A stretch of DNA of 64,000 bases. Origin: Atherinomorus stipes (taxonomy: Eukaryota; Chordata; Actinopteri; Atheriniformes; Atherinidae). Made by a program: the position numbers and the translations under genes. The notes under the pieces are model-generated. The model was not told the DNA's origin. It did no database searches and saw only the letters and a list, made by a program, of their open reading frames with translations. Within the stretch, counting starts at the first letter, position 1. Each line of letters starts with the position of its first letter. The DNA lies in the NCBI GenBank assembly GCA_023101725.1, contig JALJCO010003469.1, forward strand, positions 62,001 through 126,000. The letters run 5' to 3'. This document shows positions 48,462-59,965 of this stretch, piece after piece.

Positions 48462-49114
48462 TTAAAGGATAACTTTCTTTTTTTTTTTAACCTGGACCTT
48501 ATTTCTGGGAGTATATACGTGTATTTACTCACCGGTAAAGTTTCTGCATCACTTTGAGTCCTTTTTGCATTGAGTCGCCCTTCGGCATGCATCCTGTAAA
48601 ATGGCGTAGATGGGGCAGCCAGTATAAGACATTATCTGCAGTAAAACTCCTTGATGGCATCAATGCTTTAAGTAGAATGAACGAACGAATGAGAACTATT
48701 GTCCTGTGAATTCAGAGTTTCGCAAATTGTGTTTTTGTTGTCGGGGTAGCGAGCTGCTCGTCTCAGCTGTACTACAGAAGTGCACATCGTGAACATGCGG
48801 CGAAAAGTGTTTAGACCACCCCGATAACTAACAGAAAGTTAAATCTGGACTCACGGAACGATGGTACTCATTCGTTCGTTCATTCTACTTAAAGTACCGG
48901 TGAAAATAAAGGAGTTTTGCTGCAGATAATGTCCTCTGTTGTGGCTGCCCTATCTCCGCCATTATTACTGGATGCACACCGAAGGGTGACTCAACGCAAT
49001 ATCTTCTTAAGGACTCAAAGTGATGCAGAAACTTTACCGGTGAGTAAATGCACATACTATATAGCTACTCCTAGAAATAAGGTCCAGGTTTTAAAAAAAA
49101 AAGTTGTCCTTTAA
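48462..49114 (+). mobile_element. TTAA foldback element, copy 2 (complete)
   Basis: Starts TTAAAGGATAACTTTC and ends AAAGTTGTCCTTTAA, with TTAA at 48462-48465 and 49111-49114. About 115 bp at each end pair (AACCTGGACCTTATTT with AAATAAGGTCCAGGTT; GGTAAAGTTTCTGCATCACT with its complement). A second inner pair is TGCTTTAAGTAGAATGAACG with TTCATTCTACTTAAAG. The element is largely one palindrome with a loop near 48720-48830. It is non-coding. Confidence 0.85.
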
Positions 49115-50104
49115 GGAGGCCGTTAGCTCACAATATACTATCTTTTAACAGGGCTATATTTTAGACACCGATTAGTTGTTTTCTGGTGAGCCTGGCACAA
49201 TGGAGGTAGTAGCAAATAATACCACAGAAAACAGCTAAGATAGGTCACACGTGAAAACATCTACTGAAAATATTAACACAGTTTAAAAAATGTATAAACC
49301 AACCTCATTAAATGTAACTGGTAAACACGGTTAAGTAGTAGTTACAAAGACCACTCTGGCATTATTAGGAGGAGCAAAATAAAAATAAAAAATCTCAATG
49401 CATTTTCGAATCAAATCCATTTCTTTTATGTCTGCCACACTGACATTTTCAGAAAACTGAATGTGTTCTAACTGCAATCATTAAGCTGTAAAAAGATGGA
49501 GGCGCTTGAAGCTTCACCTGTTTGTGATCTAACAAGCGGATCAGGCAACCTGACAAGAAGGGCTTTAATGTAATTAATAGCGTGTCATGACTTGGCTGGC
49601 ATACATGTAGTGTTAAATGCCCCCAATCAAGTCTAACTTGACGCCACTGGTAGTCCGTGACTTGGCATAAGCAGTATTTAAGGAAGAGTGCGTGGGGCCC
49701 AGGGGTGCACTTGATTTGGTCATCAACATAATGAGGTAATTTTAAACAGATTGCCGCTGAGACAGATAATAGGCACATCATCAATGTGCCAGCCTGACCT
49801 TTACTAACAAAGCATAAAAGTGTCGTGCTCTGACTCGTCGTTCATGTTCTCAGGGCAGCACTGCATAAAGCTTTGTATCAAAGTGATGAGGTTTTCAGAC
49901 GTCTTTCGTCTGAAAGAAGTCACTTCTGAACTTATTCTTACAGTGATATAGATATAAAAACCTAGCATGTCCTTCCCAGGGATCTATTTTTATTATCTTC
50001 ACACTGAATGTGTTATCTTTGATTTTATGTAAAGTGCAAATGAAAACTACATGAGAAAATTTCAAACTCCAACATTCACTCATTAAAATACAAGAACTAA
50101 ATTC
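49115..50104. other. Intronic sequence, nothing recognised
   Basis: No known repeat or gene. AT-rich with short A runs. Confidence 0.4.
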
Positions 50105-50840
50105 TATCATCACCTCCACCAAGGAGTTAATATTTTCGTTAGCGTTTGTTTGTCTGTCTGTCTGTCAGCATTTTTATGGAAATAATGCTGGACAGATTGA
50201 CCTGAAATTTTCACCAGCCGTGTGCCTCAGCCCAATGACAAATCCATTAAATTTTGGTGGTGATCCAGATCACCTTCTAGATCCAGGAATTTTTTGAAGG
50301 ATTCTTTATCATTGTGAGATCGACCACATTCTTTATTTTTTGCACGTAACTCCATAAAAATGGCCCGAGTGTTTGGTAAAAAAGAAAGGATCTCAATGAG
50401 TTCTATAATGTTTGGAAAGTTGATCCGGATCCAGAGAAAATTCAGATTACTATGATTCAGAACACACAAAAATAAGGGAGTGTTGGAATTTTCAATGCTG
50501 AAAGGTAACAAATGAAGATACAGACATGCAGCTATCACGAAATTGTAGCCAAGACTCTGCTGAATTGGGAGTATGTTGACGGAATTGATGCATCTTCAAT
50601 AGCAATGGCGCTAGAGCCAGAAGACAACCGCCATTATGGAAATATTGATTTTTGGAAATAACTATTGAAGTAATAGTGGCACAAGCATGATTCCAGATGC
50701 TATTGGTATGTTTTCATGGTCAAGGAATCCAATAATGTAGATTAAATGAATGCAGGAGCATAAGTTTTTGTTGTAAGTCACAATATGAGGGGGACATGAG
50801 CTGCTTGGTGGAGGTCTGCAGTCTCCAAGGGCTTTTCTAC
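50105..50840 (+). repeat. Interspersed repeat C, copy 1
   Basis: Starts CATCACCTCCACCAAGGAG, has (TGTC)n near 50150-50170, TGATCCAGATCACC and TTTATCATTGTGAGAT, and ends near TGGTGGAGGTCTGCAGTCTC. The right copy at 63249-63470 shares these phrases. It is a widespread vertebrate repeat, possibly RTE-related; the family is not assigned. Confidence 0.6.
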
Positions 50841-53329
50841 TTTAAACTGTAAACGGGTCTATTTACAACAATGTTTGCAGCTTAAATAATTAGCAAATGA
50901 AACAACCTATTTAAAGAAAATACACCTGTGACATCCATTCTCATGTAAATATCCATTTATTGTTTTAAATTTGCATTACAACATACACAAGTTGAATCAT
51001 TATAGAGCAAAAACCACAGAAATAATGGAAATATTGAGGAAATCAATGCAATGACAAAATGAAGCTGTTTTTCAATACAAACTGAACTCAGAGAAATAAA
51101 TGAACTTATTAAATGACAAAAAAGATGTCATATATTGTCTACACTAGATTAATACATGAACTCTGCCAGCTTAAGAATCTCATCCTATCTATGTAAAAGC
51201 TTCCATGTTGAACACAGAAGAGGATCCACCCTGTGAAACTGCAGAGCATTAAATGGAGGAACGGGCTGCGTAAGCCGGTTATTTACTTTGAACAAATTGA
51301 CAACCTCAAACAGAATCTCTGTTCTGACTGATGTTCTCATCTTACCCCGCTGCTCAGTGGAAGATGCACGCTTTATCTCTGGCCAGTGAGAAATTGTGAT
51401 GTGCTTTTGCTTAGATATGACAACTTGTATGCACCGTCAAGCCTCAGCAGGGCTCAGACTGATCTGATGGGAGCGACTGTATATGATTCCATGCACTGTA
51501 TGTATTTTTTATTTATTTTCCCGATGCACTGTGTTGCCTTTCCTTTTCAGAACCTAAATGTCTTAAGAGGCAAAATGTCACACAGACAACACGGCGACAT
51601 TATCAAGTGGGATGAATGAATCGCAGTCGGTCATTAATCTGCCAATGAAATAGATTTTTGTGGCCTTTTGGCTCTGTGGTTAATCTCAACATTGACTTCT
51701 GGCTTTTGATAATAACAATCAGCATTATATTGTCTTGTAAAAGAATTTTCAAATGCATCGCAAAACAAATTAAATTGCCTGAAGAGCAAATGTAATAATA
51801 GTCTGTAATAGTCCCATGCATCACGGGTTGTTATGATGCCTGTTATCAACATCTTAGGCATTAGTCATCACAGACAAATGCTTGCCACTGCTGGCAACAG
51901 ACATTACAAAGATGGAAGACGGCAATGTGATGAAGAATGGATCATCCTTTTTTTTCCCCCAAAAAAACTCTGAGTGATTCGTTTTAGAGTCTATGCCCCT
52001 TCAAAGCTTTTTGGGGAAAAAAAAAACTACTTTTATTCCCATTACATGTATGACTACTTGTTTATCAGCCATCTTCTATGCTGTGTTTTCCTGTTTCTTT
52101 ATTTCATCATTTTATTCTTGGTCATGTCATTTTTATGTGGTTGCTGTAAATTATATTTTTTTTCCTCCTAGTAATATATTCATGGACAAAATAACAGGAA
52201 AGAAGCAGCATATTTTTAAAAGATATGCTTCTCAGATTAACGCCTGTCCCACCTCTTGGTCCTCGTCGGCAGTGCAGCAGATCACATCGTGGAGAGAAGC
52301 AGCGCAGATTAAAAATGTCACTTTCTACTCTCTCTGATGCACAGCCCGCGGTTGGGAACACACATGAATTTGAACAAGGAAGCTTCTCTTGAATATGGCA
52401 CAGTAAAGGCCGACCGCGGCCACTTTCATTTGCGCGCGCACACAGGATGTGACTGGCTTGACTACTCGTGACATGACTATACACTCTAATCTCCATCACG
52501 GTTCACCCAGCGTGCTATGAGCCTCGGCCTGAATAATGTTTCTCCGTCCTCTGCCTTCTAAGCCACGCTGGCCTCTGACTTGTTTACACAGATTAAAGAT
52601 GTGATGTTGAAACATGCGCTGGATCAAACAGCGGCTCTGCCGAGGCGTAACAAATGTCAGCATGATGAAGGTGAGGACTCTAATGCTGTATTATCTCTGC
52701 TATGTTGGGAAGCAGGTGTGATGAATGTCCAGCAGAGACAGACACAAATTTCTACCTGCCTCCACCTGACTGCTGAGGGGGATGTGTTTAGCCGAGGGCT
52801 GAGGGTGGGGGATGGGTCAGGCAGTCCAATCTGAAGATGTTTGCTGGTTGACAGGGTGGAAGCAGTGAATGGACATGGCACGGTTAGGCCCTGGGAGATT
52901 TCTGCCTGACACTGCCAGGGAGGATAGACAGGAGTGGGTCGAGGACAAAATAGGGGGGTCAGCACAGGACAGGCAGGTGTCACCTGATGTATTGTGGGTT
53001 AACAGCCTCAGAATAATGTTGCCGCTAGCTTAGCTCACAGGAGAGACATCTATGAAACAGACCTCCCTCCCCTTCTCTGCATTGTTCAGTTCATCTGTAT
53101 TTTTTATTCAAAACATGCTCGAAATAAAGCTTTCACTGCTGCAAAATATCACTGGTGATAATTTCAGAATTTCTCTGGTTAGTTTGAAGTTAAATAACAG
53201 TATGCTGGTGTTGGGAGGCGAGGGGGATGGAGCGCTTAAGAAAATGTCTCTATGTTTAAGGGTTGACTGTTTAAGGCGCTGACCAGGAGGCAAACTCTGC
53301 TGGAGAAAACTGAAGCCCTAGGAGTAACC
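50841..53329. other. Intronic sequence, no gene recognised
   Basis: Mixed sequence; GC-richer around 52240-52840. Open frames there on both strands overlap and show no known domain. Confidence 0.45.
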
Positions 53330-53535
53330 TTAAAGGAATAGTACACCCGTGGACTGTTTTTAATCTCTCAAATACAGCCGGAGATCTGAGACGTGTTGGT
53401 TTTCCCCCAACTTTCATATAATGGAGTTCAACGGTACTTGAAACAAAAAGGTCCATAAAAGTCCACAAAAACTTGCCAATATTCCTCCATACTGTTCGTC
53501 CAATGTAATCCAAGTGTCCTGAGTGGGTAGTGTCC
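53330..53535 (+). mobile_element. TTAA-type element fragment, left end only
   Basis: Begins TTAAAGGAATAGTACACCC, a common style of fish TTAA element end. It is cut off where Tc1 transposase sequence starts. Confidence 0.45.
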
Positions 53536-53880
53536 AGACATTACTCAATATGAAATCATTATTCTCTGGTCTGATGAGACCAAGATTGAACTTTTTGGAG
53601 TTAATTCTAAGTGGTATGTGTGGAGAAAACCAGGTATTGCTTATTACCTGCCCAACATGATCCCAACAGTGAAACATGGTGGTGGCAGCATCATGCTATG
53701 GGGGTGTTTTTCAGCTGCAGAGACAGGACAACTGGTTGTAGTTGACGGAAAGATGAATGTGGCCAAGTACAGAGAGATCCTGGAAGAAAACCTCTTCCAG
53801 AGTGCTCAGGACCTCAGACTGGGCCGAAGGTTCATCTTCCAACCTTCCAACAAGACAATGGTCTTTTGTTCCCCTTTTTT
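53536..53880 (+). pseudogene. Tc1/mariner transposase fragment (dead)
   Basis: The frame reads IILWSDETKIELFGVNSKWY then VWRKPG, VKHGGGSIMLWGCFSAAETG, and on to EENLFQSAQDLRLGRRFIFQ. These are hallmark Tc1-type DDE transposase motifs. The first catalytic Asp is in WSDE (codon 53573-53575). CTTCCAAC at about 53837-53852 is duplicated in tandem, shifting the frame just before the second catalytic region. The N-terminal DNA-binding part, the catalytic Glu and both terminal repeats are missing. Confidence 0.92.
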
Positions 53881-55352
53881 ATGCATTTAGCAGATATCAA
53901 TAATAGAAGATTAATAGAAATAGTAGAAATCTTAAATTTCCACTAATGCACACACAGAAAAGCAAAATAGAAAATACACCGACTTGAGATGGTCCTGAAG
54001 AATGAAAAACCTGTAGCCTAATGCTAGAATCTAACAAGGAAAATATTAAAATGACTTGGCTCACAGTTTGTTTCTGGTATGAAATTGCAAACAAACTCAC
54101 GTCTTCCCTGATTAATACAATATCCGAGATATTCCCTGACACAAAAGTAATTCCTGAAGATGAGCTTTCAACGTTTTTTCTCTTAGAAATGCTGTATTTC
54201 CTGTGGAGCCTTCCTAACTGAAAGAGTTCAGGAAGTATTAAAATGGCAGCCATGATAATGGTGTTAAAATTTTCCAAATGCAAAGGAAATAAGCTTCACT
54301 GCTTCCCGCATTATCTCCCTTAGCAGAGTAAACATTGGACCATCCTGTATGGAAGAAAGGAGATAACTCCGTTTCACAATTCCTCACAGCCCCAACTCTC
54401 TAAGCGATGCTTGATTATGTTTATCCAGTTGCACCAACTGTGATTTGTGTGGATAAACACGAGAACAGTGAGGTGAGTGTATTTTCTATCTGTATCGTAC
54501 ATAGCGTCTGTGTAGCATTAAGATTATAGATGAAGAATTTAAAGCCCTTTTTTACTTCCATTGCTGCAGACATGCAATGCAGGTTCATGTAAGTGTAGTC
54601 TGCAGCGTGGTGAAGGCTGTAGAGGTTTTTTTGCGTGTATGGGTGTGTGTGTGTCTTGTTTTTTTTACATTTTTTTTTATTCTAACTAGCCCCTTGGTAT
54701 TTTTGCCAAAAAAAACTACTTCATCTACTGAAATACAACCAGTAACAATACATATAACACCATTCTCTGCTTAAACTATGCAGCCTAGTTTCGTTTCAAA
54801 CTATAGAAACGTGTCCAATTCACAATTTTTTGACAGTTTTCAAAAGATCACTTCAGATCACTGTCATTAAGTTACAACCTCACTATTTTTTTTCTTCTTG
54901 TTTCCTCTTGGTATTAAGCATCATAACATCATAACGGTGGTATTGTTACTGTTATATAAGTTTCAGAAAAATATCAATTTACCTAAAATAATCTTTTCTT
55001 TTTACCTGACTTTGTGTACCTTTGTTGCTAAACCTTCACCATGATTTAATTTAAGAATTGTTTATTTTCCACGATCACAATCTTCCCTTAGTATAAATGC
55101 AGTCTGAGTTGCTCCCTGTCCTTGCACAGTCACCTCCTGTCTGCCCGTACCTGCCTGAACCCTGCAAGGATTTGTGGTTCTTTAGAAATGCCTTAGCTGC
55201 AAACTGAAAGAGGGTCATGCTTCAAGTAGCAGCTGGAGGTCATTGTCAGGTTAAAACAAACATATGTCAGAACAGGCTTTGAACATATGATATATGTTGT
55301 TGTGAATATTTACTGTACTTCCATGGGTAAATGGCAGAGACCGTAAAAAAAA
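53881..55352. other. Intronic sequence, nothing recognised
   Basis: AT-rich sequence with a TG-rich patch near 54640-54655. No family recognised. Confidence 0.4.
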
Positions 55353-56794
55353 GGGGACGAACCCTCTGCTCATATGACCCATTGGTTTCTGAAAAGCTAA
55401 AAATGAAGCCAGTTGGGCGTTTCCCATTGTCGCCATCTTCACCGCTTTGCGTGTTGTCAATCCTGGAAATACTAAGATGGACAAAGTGCAGCCTCGAGGC
55501 AAATGAATGACAGCTCATGTACTCTGGGCTAAAGGCTAACCGCGCTAACGGTGTGTACACACCAAACGCAATTTGGGCATCAAGGGCGTCAGGACATGCA
55601 AAGTCATTGGCCGACGCGCGTCGAGGAGGCGTCGAAAACCCTGCAGCGCGTTACGCACGTCGGGCGCAGCACATCTAGAGGCATTTTGCTCGGCAAATTT
55701 TGAGATTTTAAGCGTTTGACACGCGGCAGACGCCGGAGTTGGAAAATCTGAACTTTGGGTCTGGACGCAGGGCATCAACCAATCAGAGTGACTCAATGTC
55801 ATGACACAGACACACATTTTATGACAGGACGGGAAATGCCAAGAAGAACCAGGGGGATGTCCTCTCTCTCTGAAGACAGAGGAGGATGAACTGTGATCTG
55901 CGTCCGGTCACGGTGGTTTGATGACCTGCTGTGCTGATGGGATTTACTGGGCTTATAATGCTGCCCTGCATTGGGACAGCGGGACATTAAACTGGGCCGG
56001 ATAGAAAGTTGAAAGTGCCCGTCATCACATTTAGAACACCTCGAATTATCTTGTGAACCCAGACATGGAGCAGAGACGCCCTACGACGACGTTCCCTGGC
56101 TTTGTTTATCACATAAAGCCGAGCCCCTCTCTCTACTGCAGCTGTCATTGTACAATCAGACTGGTTACAGGGGAAAAAAAAAAAAGAGGCTCCTCCCGAC
56201 GCACGCTGAGCGCATTTTGACTGGACATCGACGCGCATCGAGAGCGTCTCGACGCTGGAAATCAAGCGTCTGACTTTTTAGCGACCCAGGAGCTCAAAAC
56301 TCACTGGAGCTAATGAAGATTAGCCCCCTAACAGGGTAAAGGTAAGAAGACATGCTGAGACTTGCTATAAGCTGACTAAAAATCACCGTTGTGCTACTCT
56401 GCTACAGTCTGAGACCTTACCAAGTGCAAACAAGGAGCTAACTGTCAGCCACTGGTCAGCAGGCCGGTATCCGGTCTGCAGCCCGTCAATCAAAAGGAAA
56501 CGCCCCTAATTATGTGTAATTTCAAGATCGAATAACATCTAAACGGATGAGCTATAAAAAATTCACCCCCCTCACAGTTGACATGAAGGTTAACTTGACC
56601 TATTAAACCTAAAATGATTTTTTGAACCAGGCTGTAAACATGTTAATTTCTGCCGTGAAGATGGCATTTTTAACATGGGAGTCTGTGTGTGTTTGCTCTG
56701 TTTTGCAGTCAGCCCCTAGTGGATGAAAAAAGAACTACAAATATTTCCTTCTTCCGGGTAGCTTCATAGTTGGCCACTGGAGGTTGCCACTTGG
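55353..56794 (+). repeat. Dispersed repeat A, copy 2, with a large insertion
   Basis: Same landmarks as copy 1 (GAAGCCAGTTGGGCGT, GCAAACAAGGAGCTAACT, GTCAATCAAAAGGA). Its left part ends at GCTAAC near 55550 and resumes at GAGCTCAAAACTCACTGGAG near 56290, so about 740 bp is inserted. Confidence 0.8.
55551..56289. mobile_element. Insertion inside repeat A copy 2
   Basis: CpG-rich sequence starting GGTGTGTACACACCAAACGC, itself palindromic over TGTGTACACA, with many GACGC/GCGTC words (for example GCGTCGAGGAGGCGTCG-type and ATCGACGCGCATCGAGAGCG). The style is that of fish DNA transposons. The right end is not a clear inverted match, so the class is unknown. Confidence 0.5.
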
Positions 56795-58169
56795 TAAACA
56801 GCTAATGTTTTACTGTTTTGTATTGGGCATCCACCAACAAAATGGACGGTTCTAGCTTGATATGACTCAGAGAGCTTTATTAACACTGAATGTAGATGAA
56901 GCTTCCTTTGGATCAGATCATGCTGGTGTCAGATTTTTGAGGCGAAGGGGGAAAGAAAGAAAGAAAGAAGCTCTGGTTTAAACATGTAAAATAATTATAA
57001 TATAGCACACTGACCTTTATCTCTGACCCCTTTTTTAAAAGGCCGCTCTGCTGACAGGCTCTAATTAACATCAGACTCCAGAAGCTGACTGCTGTCTTCT
57101 GGGAAGCAGAGAACAACCCTGGTCTGACTGCAGCCCTGTAAAACACAGCAAAAGGCCATCAGTTCATCTGTTCAACCCCCCCCTTCACACTACCCACCTC
57201 CTTTCGTCTCCCACTAACATCTGGGAAGATGCACATAGGATGCTGCTATTAAAGATGTTTTCGCTCTATTTTTACATTTGATCTTCTCCCCCCGTATTTT
57301 ATGCTCCGCAGCCGACTGGCAGCTCATACTGAACAACATGTAGGAGGTTCAGACGGGTGTAGATGGAAAAGAACACCATGCTGATTATGTTACGTACTAA
57401 TAAGAAGTGGTTTTAAAAATATAAGATGTCAGGTTGCTTCCCACCTGCATGACCCTTATTAGGATTCATAATTGGAAAAATTGTACTTGGAGCACATCAA
57501 CCTGCACCTGTTGCTTTCTGCTCAGCTCTCCAACCAGCACTCATAAGACTCTCATCTGGGCAAACTGTAATCTCCTCTTATCATTCTTCAGTTTTCTCAC
57601 ACTTGATTTTTTCCTTCCTGCATGTTAAAGCAAGAGGATATGACCCAATAATATACAGTAAGAACACAATTAAAGATCAAAGTTTGATCTGGCAGAAGTA
57701 ATCAGATCATATTTCTGGATGATTCTACCACAGATTTCCTTGTTATGTTTTTGCTCTCCTTATTTGACAGTATCTGCAACATTAGTGGCTTTAGTGGGCT
57801 CAGTACTCAGTTATGTCCACAGTACGTTGTACTTAATAACCTGCAACGGTTAGCAAGAATTACCAGCTGTTGTACACCACATCTCGAACATTGATTGTTA
57901 GGAAGTCTGTTGGAGTCAAAACATATTGTCGGCATGTTTAATTCAACCTTCTTTTCTTATCACGATGCAAAGTCTTCAATCCAAACTTCAATCAGTCCGT
58001 GTGGAGCTGCGTGCTGCAAGCTAACTATATAATCAGTTCCAGGCAGACTGGGCTAGCTGCCATTATGTGACCTGATAGTATTACAGTACATATCATTGAG
58101 AATGTCTATGAGCATTTATACAAAAAAGTCTGATTTCAGGAGAATCTCTGTAGTTCTATGGGATATAAG
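56795..58169. other. Intronic sequence, nothing recognised
   Basis: Short (GAAA)n at 56954-56969. No coding match. Confidence 0.4.
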
Positions 58170-58250
58170 TCAGTAAAATTTTTATTTATTTAGCACCTTT
58201 TGAGATAAAAATGACAAAGTGCTTCGCAATAAAACACAAAACAACACACA
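58170..58250 (-). repeat. LINE-type 3' tail repeat, minus orientation
   Basis: TTTTTATTTATTTAGCACC and ACAAAGTGCTTCGCAATA read, on the minus strand, as the same tail type as 4229-4308, ending in AATAAATAAA. Confidence 0.5.
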
Positions 58251-58359
58251 CAAACAGATAAAGGATAAAACTAAGCAAAAGCAAGTTTAAAAAGTTTTGT
58301 TTTTTCATCATCATGTCTTGTGATGTTATGCATTCTGAGACACTGCAGAGACTTTGCTG

Positions 58360-58728
58360 CCTTTAGGACTCACAGAACTCCACAAGATCTTGGCCTGGAT
58401 CCACACTTTGCTCCTGTGAAAGGGTTTGCGTCCCCTTTTTGAAATCTGAATAATTTTCATGCATCTTTTTACAGCAGTTGTTGAAGTCAACTGCTCTGTC
58501 ATCTCTGCTGTAGAGTCTGGCTCTGCAAAACAAGCCAGGATGTTGCTTTTTGCCTCCAAGTTGGGAATGCACTTCTTTGATGATAGAAATCAGTAGTTCC
58601 TCCATTGTTTCCTCTACACTTGATCCTCTTCTTTCTATGAGCACTTTAGGAATTGAGACTTCCTTTGCAGGTGTAAACAATATCCAGGCTGCAGATAGGA
58701 TGGTGGAGGAGACAAAGGCAATAATCAT
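58360..58728 (-). CDS. Unrecognised 121-codon ORF with signal-peptide-like start
   Basis: I do not recognise this protein. The minus-strand frame starts MIIAFVSSTILSAAWILFTP, which looks like a signal peptide or a membrane anchor. A hydrophilic, helix-prone part follows (VEETMEELLISIIKEVHSQL), then a Cys-containing tail (FCRARL, NNCCKKMHE, LVEFCES). The frame ends at TAA 58360-58362. Minus-strand AATAAA-like sequence lies downstream near 58184-58198 in a LINE-type tail. A GTGAGT donor-like site overlaps the last codons (near 58367-58372), so it could be an exon rather than a whole gene. A second open frame overlaps on the same strand, which weakens the case. Options are a retroposed gene copy, a nested small gene, part of a LINE, or chance. 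Confidence 0.2.
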
Positions 58729-58792
58729 ACAAATGAGATGAACATAATGGTGTGATAAAACACTGCTTTGTGTTTGTTTTTGTGTTTCTAAT

Positions 58793-58895
58793 CTGCACTG
58801 TAAAGAGGTTGCTGTAGATTTTACAGTGACTTACTAGAGGCTGGAGGCCAGTAAGTTGCTTGAAGTTGCTGTAAAATTTACAGTACCACAACTGC
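58793..58895. mobile_element. Left part of an ACTGTAAA-type MITE
   Basis: GCTGTAGATTTTACAGTGAC and CTGTAAAATTTACAG with AGTAAGTT phrases form an inverted-repeat-rich block typical of a common fish MITE. A related right-end-like block lies at 60640-60790. Confidence 0.45.
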
Positions 58896-59141
58896 ATTTG
58901 AAGTAAATGATTAATACAAAAGTATTTATGTTTACATGACTATTTTTATAATTCCCAACAAAACTAGAACACTTTAGGTGTTACTGTTCCTGCTGGTATG
59001 TCCACATGAGGGTCACCAATGGTGAAATCTGCATAGACTAGATTTGTGCATAGCACAATAGACAGATGGGAGGGAGTCATGGGATTAAAAGAACATTGAA
59101 CTCATGGTGCAGAACAGAACAGAGGATGCAACAAAACACAA
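58896..59141. other. Short intronic stretch, nothing recognised
   Basis: No feature seen. Confidence 0.4.
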
Positions 59142-59700
59142 TGGCCCTCATTTATCAAACCAGGGTAGAAATGATCACACATCTGATCGTAAAAAGAATC
59201 GTACGATTGGACCCAAGTGTGAGTTATTAAAACATTTGTATCGGACCAATCTCGTTGTATGAACAAAAGAGTCTTGATAAATACCACAGTTGAAATACAT
59301 CGCCTTTTAAATGTCACGCCCATGGTTACGCCCTTAAACATGCATGATTATGAGGCTTCGCCCAGCGAGGTTGAACCGTGGAGAGGAGAGATTCTGCCAA
59401 AAAAAGAAACTTTGGGGGGGATCAAGACAGAATTCCTCATTTGTGAGGTGAAAAAGATTAAAGAGGTGCTGTTTGGCAGCTTCAAAACCGAAGTCAGAGA
59501 CGTGCACAAAAACGCTGCACGGAAGAGGATCAGTCAGCCTCACCGATGTTTAACGACCGGCTCAAATCTCACTAACTCAAACTGTCGTGAGATTTGATCA
59601 TTTCCTACGCTCACGTCCAAATTGATAAATGCAGAGTCTTGCGTGGAAATGGTTGTATGCACAGATTTTCGTTGTACGATCATTTGATAAATGAGGGCCA
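59142..59700 (+). mobile_element. Harbinger-like non-autonomous element
   Basis: TGGCCCTCATTTATCAAA and TTTGATAAATGAGGGCCA are perfect 18-bp terminal inverted repeats. The interior carries a remnant of a Myb/SANT-like reading frame, as encoded by the second gene of Harbinger elements (family knowledge). No transposase is present. Confidence 0.75.
59259..59597 (+). pseudogene. Myb/SANT-like DNA-binding domain remnant
   Basis: In this 112-codon frame, KTEFLICEVKKIKEVLFGSF then KTEVRDVHKNAARKRISQ (about residues 57-93) has the spacing and key residues of the Myb/SANT-like domain found in Harbinger-associated proteins: 'LxxEVxKxKxxLFGSF', then 'K..AW..I', with Arg in place of the usual Trp. Residues outside this block are not recognised, and the frame soon diverges. 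It is probably non-functional. Confidence 0.6.
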
Positions 59701-59965
59701 ATGTGATACATGTAAATGAGCAGGTTTTATCTTGTTAGCTAATGAACACAACACAAAAAAGTCAATACACTTTTAACAACTCAGCAATAAAGATGCAAGT
59801 TACCTTTCAGCTTTCAAAAAATATCCGAAAACATCTGGGTAGAAAATATGCAGAACCCATTTTCTATAGCTTTTTCAGAGTTAGATCCATTTTCTTTACA
59901 GACTTTCAGTTGAAATCGGTTAGAACCAGACAGCAGAAAATATGGGCATAGTATCCGGGGAATAG
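59701..59965. other. Short intronic stretch, nothing recognised
   Basis: Unique-looking sequence between the Harbinger-like element and repeat A copy 3. Confidence 0.4.

Noticed and set aside
52122..52499. 125-codon minus-strand frame overlapping a plus-strand frame
   Set aside because: Both strands are open in a GC-richer patch; no domain or splice support.
53897..54283. 128-codon minus-strand frame near the Tc1 fragment
   Set aside because: No transposase motifs and no family; AT-rich chance frame.
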